Shown piece after piece: positions 30,867 through 33,699 of a stretch of DNA of 33,699 nucleotides. The notes under the pieces were generated by a model, which saw nothing but the letters and a program-made list of their open reading frames with translations, was not told the DNA's origin and did no database searches. Numbering within the stretch: the first letter of the stretch is position 1; every line of letters begins with the position of its first letter. Location of the stretch: contig JBMFWR010000006.1 in NCBI GenBank assembly GCA_049965095.1, forward strand, positions 1-33,699. The letters run 5' to 3'. The DNA comes from JAKAWW01 sp049965095. Lineage in GTDB: Archaea; Micrarchaeota; Micrarchaeia; Micrarchaeales; Micrarchaeaceae. A program made the translations under genes and the position numbers.

Positions 30867-31202
30867 ATGATAGGCAAGGGCATTATAAACAAGAAGGTAG
30901 CAACGATAGACGAAGTGCTCGACATTCTTGAGAGCAGGAAGGATTCAGGAGATCTTACTTATGAGCAGCAGATAGCACTGGAGCACACAAAGAAGCTTGC
31001 TGCAGAGAAGCAGAAGCTTTCAAAGGTCAAGAAGGAGCTTCAGGAGATGCAGATAAAAGACGAGTGCATTGCAAAGATATTGGAGATAATGCCAAGCAAT
31101 ATCATGCTGCTCAAGCAGATACTTGCAGGCTGCAAGAACAGCCTTGACGAAGAGACTGTCGCAAAAGTGCTTGAAGTGGTGAAAGGCAAAGCAAGTGCTT
31201 GA
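30867..31202 (+). CDS. rpoF: DNA-directed RNA polymerase subunit Rpo4/F
   Basis: The 111-aa protein has the Rpb4-type layout: a short N-terminal strand segment (MIGKGIINKKVATIDEVLDI), SGDLTYEQQIALEHTKKLA, and the C-terminal HRDC-like helical domain (ILEIMPSNIMLLKQILAG...LDEETVAKVLEVV). Rpo4 pairs with Rpo7 to form the RNA polymerase stalk. The pairing with DUF655 immediately downstream is the conserved archaeal order and strengthens the call. The usual upstream partner gene for eL21 is not here. Confidence 0.88.
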   Translation: MIGKGIINKKVATIDEVLDILESRKDSGDLTYEQQIALEHTKKLAAEKQKLSKVKKELQEMQIKDECIAKILEIMPSNIMLLKQILAGCKNSLDEETVAKVLEVVKGKASA

Positions 31203-31225
31203 ATGCCTTTGGATGGTGTGGAGAG

Positions 31226-31798
31226 ATGGAAAACCAAGAATCTGAAAAGCGTGAAGAGTATGCATATGTGCTCGACTTTATGCTTAGCGGAAAGTCTTTT
31301 TCCAGCAGAGCAGAACCAGTTGCGCAGCTTATAGGCGAGGAGTGGTTTACTCTGCTTGAAGTAACACCAAAGCCGAATACCACATTGAGCATAGGCGAAA
31401 AGGTTTACATAGGAAAGAACGAAAGAGACAAGATAATGCTTATCAAATCAAGGATAGGCTACGATGAGCTTACCCAAACTGCCAAGAGCTCCCTCAACAA
31501 TGTAGTGAGCATGATAGTCAAGCAGCACGAAAAGAAGTTTGTTGATTTCTTCAACATCGCAGGGCCATTGAACATAAGGGAGCATAGCCTAGAGCTGCTT
31601 CCTGGAATAGGCAAAAAGCACCTTGAAGCGATATTAAAAGCAAGGAGTGAGAAGCCATTCGAAAGCTTTGCAGATATAAGCACAAGGATACCACTGCTCC
31701 AGGACCCAGCCAAACTCATAACAGAAAGAGTAGTTTCTGAGATAAGCGGAAACGAAAGGTTCAACCTTTTTGTAAAGCCTTACAGGAAAAGATATTGA
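31226..31798 (+). CDS. DUF655 family protein
   Basis: The protein is about 190 aa, starting MENQESEKREEYAYVLDFML. An OB-like N-terminal domain (GEEWFTLLEVTPKP...GEKVYIGK) and a helix-hairpin-helix segment (LELLPGIGKKHLEAILKARSEKPFESFADI) suggest nucleic-acid binding. The family is archaeal and typically adjacent to rpoF. The frame opens at a TTG at 31199 overlapping the rpoF stop; ATG at 31226 has GGTGTGGAG just upstream and is preferred. Function is unestablished. Confidence 0.88.
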   Translation: MENQESEKREEYAYVLDFMLSGKSFSSRAEPVAQLIGEEWFTLLEVTPKPNTTLSIGEKVYIGKNERDKIMLIKSRIGYDELTQTAKSSLNNVVSMIVKQHEKKFVDFFNIAGPLNIREHSLELLPGIGKKHLEAILKARSEKPFESFADISTRIPLLQDPAKLITERVVSEISGNERFNLFVKPYRKRY

Positions 31799-31866
31799 AA
31801 GCATGCAATAAAATTGCAAAATTGCAATTTGCTTTTTTTCATATATGCAAAAGAGCTAGAACTGAG

Positions 31867-32952
31867 TTAGAACCTGCCAATATTTGGCACTTCCGTCGGG
31901 TATACCTCGCCAGGAGATTCTGCTTCCTCTTCTGCAAAATCCTCTATCTCGCTACCCTCGTATGCGGTTCTGGAATAAAGCAGCGATACCAAGCTGGCAA
32001 ATGAAGTAACGCTAACTATTGCAGCATACATAGTTCCAGTACTAAGGTATTGGTAGCTGAAAAGCGCCACTGATCCGAACGACACAAAAAGCCCGACAAT
32101 AAAGCTGCGCCTCGACTGCACGAATATCAGCACTCCAGCCACAACCATCAGTATGGAAAGCAGCACGCCAAGGAAAACATAACCGAAATTGCCCCCGAAC
32201 TTTGACAAGAACTCCAGGATTCCAACGCTGTTTGAATATTTTACCATGTACAAAATCTGCGGCTCTGCAAAATATATAAACACAACAAAAGACGCAAGCA
32301 GGAGGCTTGCAGAAACAATGCCAAGATTATTGTATTTTACATATACGGTAGAGTCGCTCTTTGCAGCCACTTTGTCTATGTCTTCAAGGCAATAGTAATT
32401 GCCATTTGCTTCTGTCAAATCCTCAAAACAGAAAGGCCTGTGGCAGTATGCGCACACCGCATAGGCTGGCCTCCACGGATGCCATGTACAGTACAAACCC
32501 ATTGCAGCCTCGCGGCTCTCCTGCTCGCTCCTCGTGTTCTTGTATTTCTTCTTGCCGCTGACCATTGCAGTAGTGGCGGCACGGTCAACAGAAACACCCA
32601 ACGCTTCTTCAACCTCGTCCTCGCTCGGGGGATTTATTACATAACCAAGGCCGTTGCCTGTTTCATATTGCTGGTTGCCAACGCTGCGCTCTGGAGGCTG
32701 TGGAACCGGGCGGCTCTGCCTTTGCTGAACCGAAGACTGCGGCTGATTGTATTCTTTCTGAGGCTGGACCTGCTGGCTCTGCCTGCTTGCGTTGCCGATA
32801 TTTTTGGATACCTGCTGCTCTACCTTTTGCTGCGGGTTCTGCTGAACAGGCACAAATTGCTGCTTTGGAGCGCCCTTGCCCTTTGCGGAGCCTTTCACCT
32901 TTTCTTCTTCCCTCATTTCGAATATCAGCAGGCTATTTGGGTCTATGGGCAT
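31867..32952 (-). CDS. B-box-like zinc-finger membrane protein with Gln-rich N-terminus
   Basis: The protein is about 361 aa. A disordered Q/P-rich region (about 25-100) is followed by a zinc-binding segment (YCTWHPWRPAYAVC, CAYCHRPFCFED, NYYCLED) of B-box type and four transmembrane helices (about 210-330), with an acidic C-terminal tail. GGTGAT lies 4 nt before the ATG at 32952; the frame extends to 32964. The topology suggests a membrane protein with a cytoplasmic zinc and flexible domain for partner binding. The function is unknown. It follows eS26 by about 56 bp and may share its transcript. Confidence 0.8.
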   Translation of the reverse strand: MPIDPNSLLIFEMREEEKVKGSAKGKGAPKQQFVPVQQNPQQKVEQQVSKNIGNASRQSQQVQPQKEYNQPQSSVQQRQSRPVPQPPERSVGNQQYETGNGLGYVINPPSEDEVEEALGVSVDRAATTAMVSGKKKYKNTRSEQESREAAMGLYCTWHPWRPAYAVCAYCHRPFCFEDLTEANGNYYCLEDIDKVAAKSDSTVYVKYNNLGIVSASLLLASFVVFIYFAEPQILYMVKYSNSVGILEFLSKFGGNFGYVFLGVLLSILMVVAGVLIFVQSRRSFIVGLFVSFGSVALFSYQYLSTGTMYAAIVSVTSFASLVSLLYSRTAYEGSEIEDFAEEEAESPGEVYPTEVPNIGRF

Positions 32953-33008
32953 CCGCATCACCAAGCGGCTTCAGAGTGCAAACTTTGACACAGCACACCT
33001 AAAGGCAT

Positions 33009-33242
33009 TCAAACTTCTCTCTTGGAGCGCTCTATCGCTTGCCTCTTGAGCTTTTCAAATATGCCACGGTGCTTTGCGCAACTTATGCAGTAATAAACCT
33101 TCCTCCTTTCGAAGAACCTTACATCGTTTGCGTTTTTAAGCTCAGTATTGAAAGATATTGCTTTTTCAAATACAACAGCTTTGTTGCGCGGCACGGTCCT
33201 TCCACATGATTCGCATCTTACTAGTGGTTCTCTTCCTCTCAA
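33009..33242 (-). CDS. rps26e: Ribosomal protein eS26 (S26e)
   Basis: The 77-aa protein contains RCESCGRTVPRNKAV and KVYYCISCAKHRG, matching the eS26 zinc-binding CxxC pairs (C10/C13 and C52/C55) and the VPxDKA and YCxSCAxH signatures. eS26 sits near the mRNA exit channel of the small subunit, next to the 16S 3' end. The start is TTG at 33242, supported by AAGGTG at 5-nt spacing; no ATG fits. A leader hairpin and TATA box lie upstream. eS26 is, to my knowledge, known mainly from TACK/Asgard archaea and eukaryotes. Confidence 0.85.
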   Translation of the reverse strand: MRGREPLVRCESCGRTVPRNKAVVFEKAISFNTELKNANDVRFFERRKVYYCISCAKHRGIFEKLKRQAIERSKREV

Positions 33243-33266
33243 TCTAACACCTTTTCAAAACGTTAT

Positions 33267-33283
33267 GCATGGCAAAGCCACGC
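33267..33283 (-). promoter_or_regulatory. Leader hairpin upstream of eS26
   Basis: GCGTGGC-TTT-GCCATGC on the minus strand forms a 7-bp stem with one G-U pair. It sits between the TATA box (33321-33340) and the TTG start. Confidence 0.35.
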
Positions 33284-33320
33284 CATATACCCAATACAAG
33301 AGGGTTAATAAACTTTATTT

Positions 33321-33340
33321 GATATAATATATAAATATAG
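33321..33340 (-). promoter_or_regulatory. Promoter of eS26 gene
   Basis: CTATATTTATATATTATATC on the minus strand is a strong AT-rich TATA candidate. The predicted start would give a leader of about 65 nt containing the hairpin. Confidence 0.4.
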
Positions 33341-33435
33341 TGGTAGCAAAACTATTATAGGAAGTTGACTTTTGTATCTATCTCATTTGAACACCTTTTT
33401 GATATTTCCCAATTATTTCACCACCACATTCTTTT

Positions 33436-33699
33436 TTACAGGTATTTTATCAGATACGCAATCAAACAGGAATAGATATGGACTGTGACTTTTTCTATTC
33501 CTGCAAATCTGTTCTCCGACAATCCGAAAACTTCTTTTAGTCTCGAAAATACACGCTCTATAGACCATCTTTTTCCGTACTCTGGGTCTTTTGGCACAGA
33601 TGACTTGTAAAAACCCCTTCCATTTATTGCAATTACCGGTTTCACGTTGTCGTAATGCAGTTCCTGGTATATGTCTGTCGCATCGTATCCCGAATCTGC
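33436..33699 (-). CDS. DDE transposase (IS4/IS5-like), C-terminal part, cut by window edge
   Basis: An open minus-strand frame enters from the right edge: ADSGYDATDIYQELHYDN, then KPVIAINGRGFYK, PEYGKRWSIERVFSRLKEVFG and LSENRF. The Asp of ADSGYD and the Glu of RWSIERVFSRLK look like the second and third catalytic residues of an IS4/IS5-type DDE transposase. The frame passes the GTG at 33645 without a break, so the gene begins outside the window. At least 88 codons are visible and the C-terminus is intact. Terminal inverted repeats were not identified. Confidence 0.82.
   Translation of the reverse strand, partial: ADSGYDATDIYQELHYDNVKPVIAINGRGFYKSSVPKDPEYGKRWSIERVFSRLKEVFGLSENRFAGIEKVTVHIYSCLIAYLIKYL

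Noticed and set aside
32440..32988. 182-aa plus-strand ORF opposite the B-box protein
   Set aside because: Antisense shadow; the minus-strand frame has zinc ligands, membrane helices and a good ribosome site.

Overview
The window reads as a chromosomal segment of a small-genome archaeon, most likely a DPANN lineage close to Micrarchaeota. Archaeal markers are NAC, GatD/GatE, RNA polymerase subunit Rpo4/F with DUF655, Nre, DUF424, an archaeal-type RtcB, tRNA introns and many TATA-like boxes at leaderless or short-leader spacing. The class III signal-peptide protein beginning MKMQSAMEYLMTYGWAIL is of a type I associate with Micrarchaeota. The lineage call is inference; no rRNA is present.

Layout. 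1-76: probable right end of an IS200/IS605-type (tnpB) element abutting a glycosyltransferase gene. 56-6032 (mostly minus): envelope/glycosylation block with a GT4, an S66 (MccF/LdcA-like) peptidase, a GT-C membrane transferase, DUF424 and a processive GT2; NAC lies on the opposite strand. 6139-6235: tRNA-Ser(CGA) with a 13-nt intron. 6742-9171 (plus): small membrane protein, rtcB, pilin-like protein. 9173-16720 (minus): tightly overlapped nine-gene operon resembling a minimal type IV secretion / conjugation-like machine. 16822-17462: TOPRIM gene, intron-containing tRNA-Met(CAU), tRNA-Gly(UCC). 17991-23229 (minus): small unknown protein, gatE, an interposed membrane protein, gatD, and an MtaB/CDKAL1-type methylthiotransferase. 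23447-27418 (plus): FYVE-like zinc protein, ileS with unusual signature motifs, membrane-anchored PLD-like protein. 27419-31798: M24 peptidase, Nre, MoxR ATPase, rpoF and DUF655. 31867-33242 (minus): B-box zinc-finger membrane protein and ribosomal protein eS26. 33436-33699: 3' part of a DDE transposase running off the window.

How it fits together. Several genes serve translation and tRNA maturation: rtcB (ligation after intron removal, matching two intron-bearing tRNAs here), gatD/gatE (indirect Gln-tRNA synthesis), the tRNA methylthiotransferase, ileS, NAC and eS26. The most interesting segment is the 9173-16720 operon. It contains a VirB2-like two-helix pilin with a signal peptide, a VirB6/CedA-like polytopic protein, a protein that looks like VirB3 fused to a VirB4 N-domain, two HerA/VirB4-type ATPases, and four unrecognised proteins (three membrane, one coiled-coil). 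No relaxase, VirB8/9/10 or obvious VirD4 is visible. The architecture fits a DNA-transfer or import apparatus, or a secretion apparatus for contact with a host or partner cell, analogous to archaeal Ced/Ted systems.
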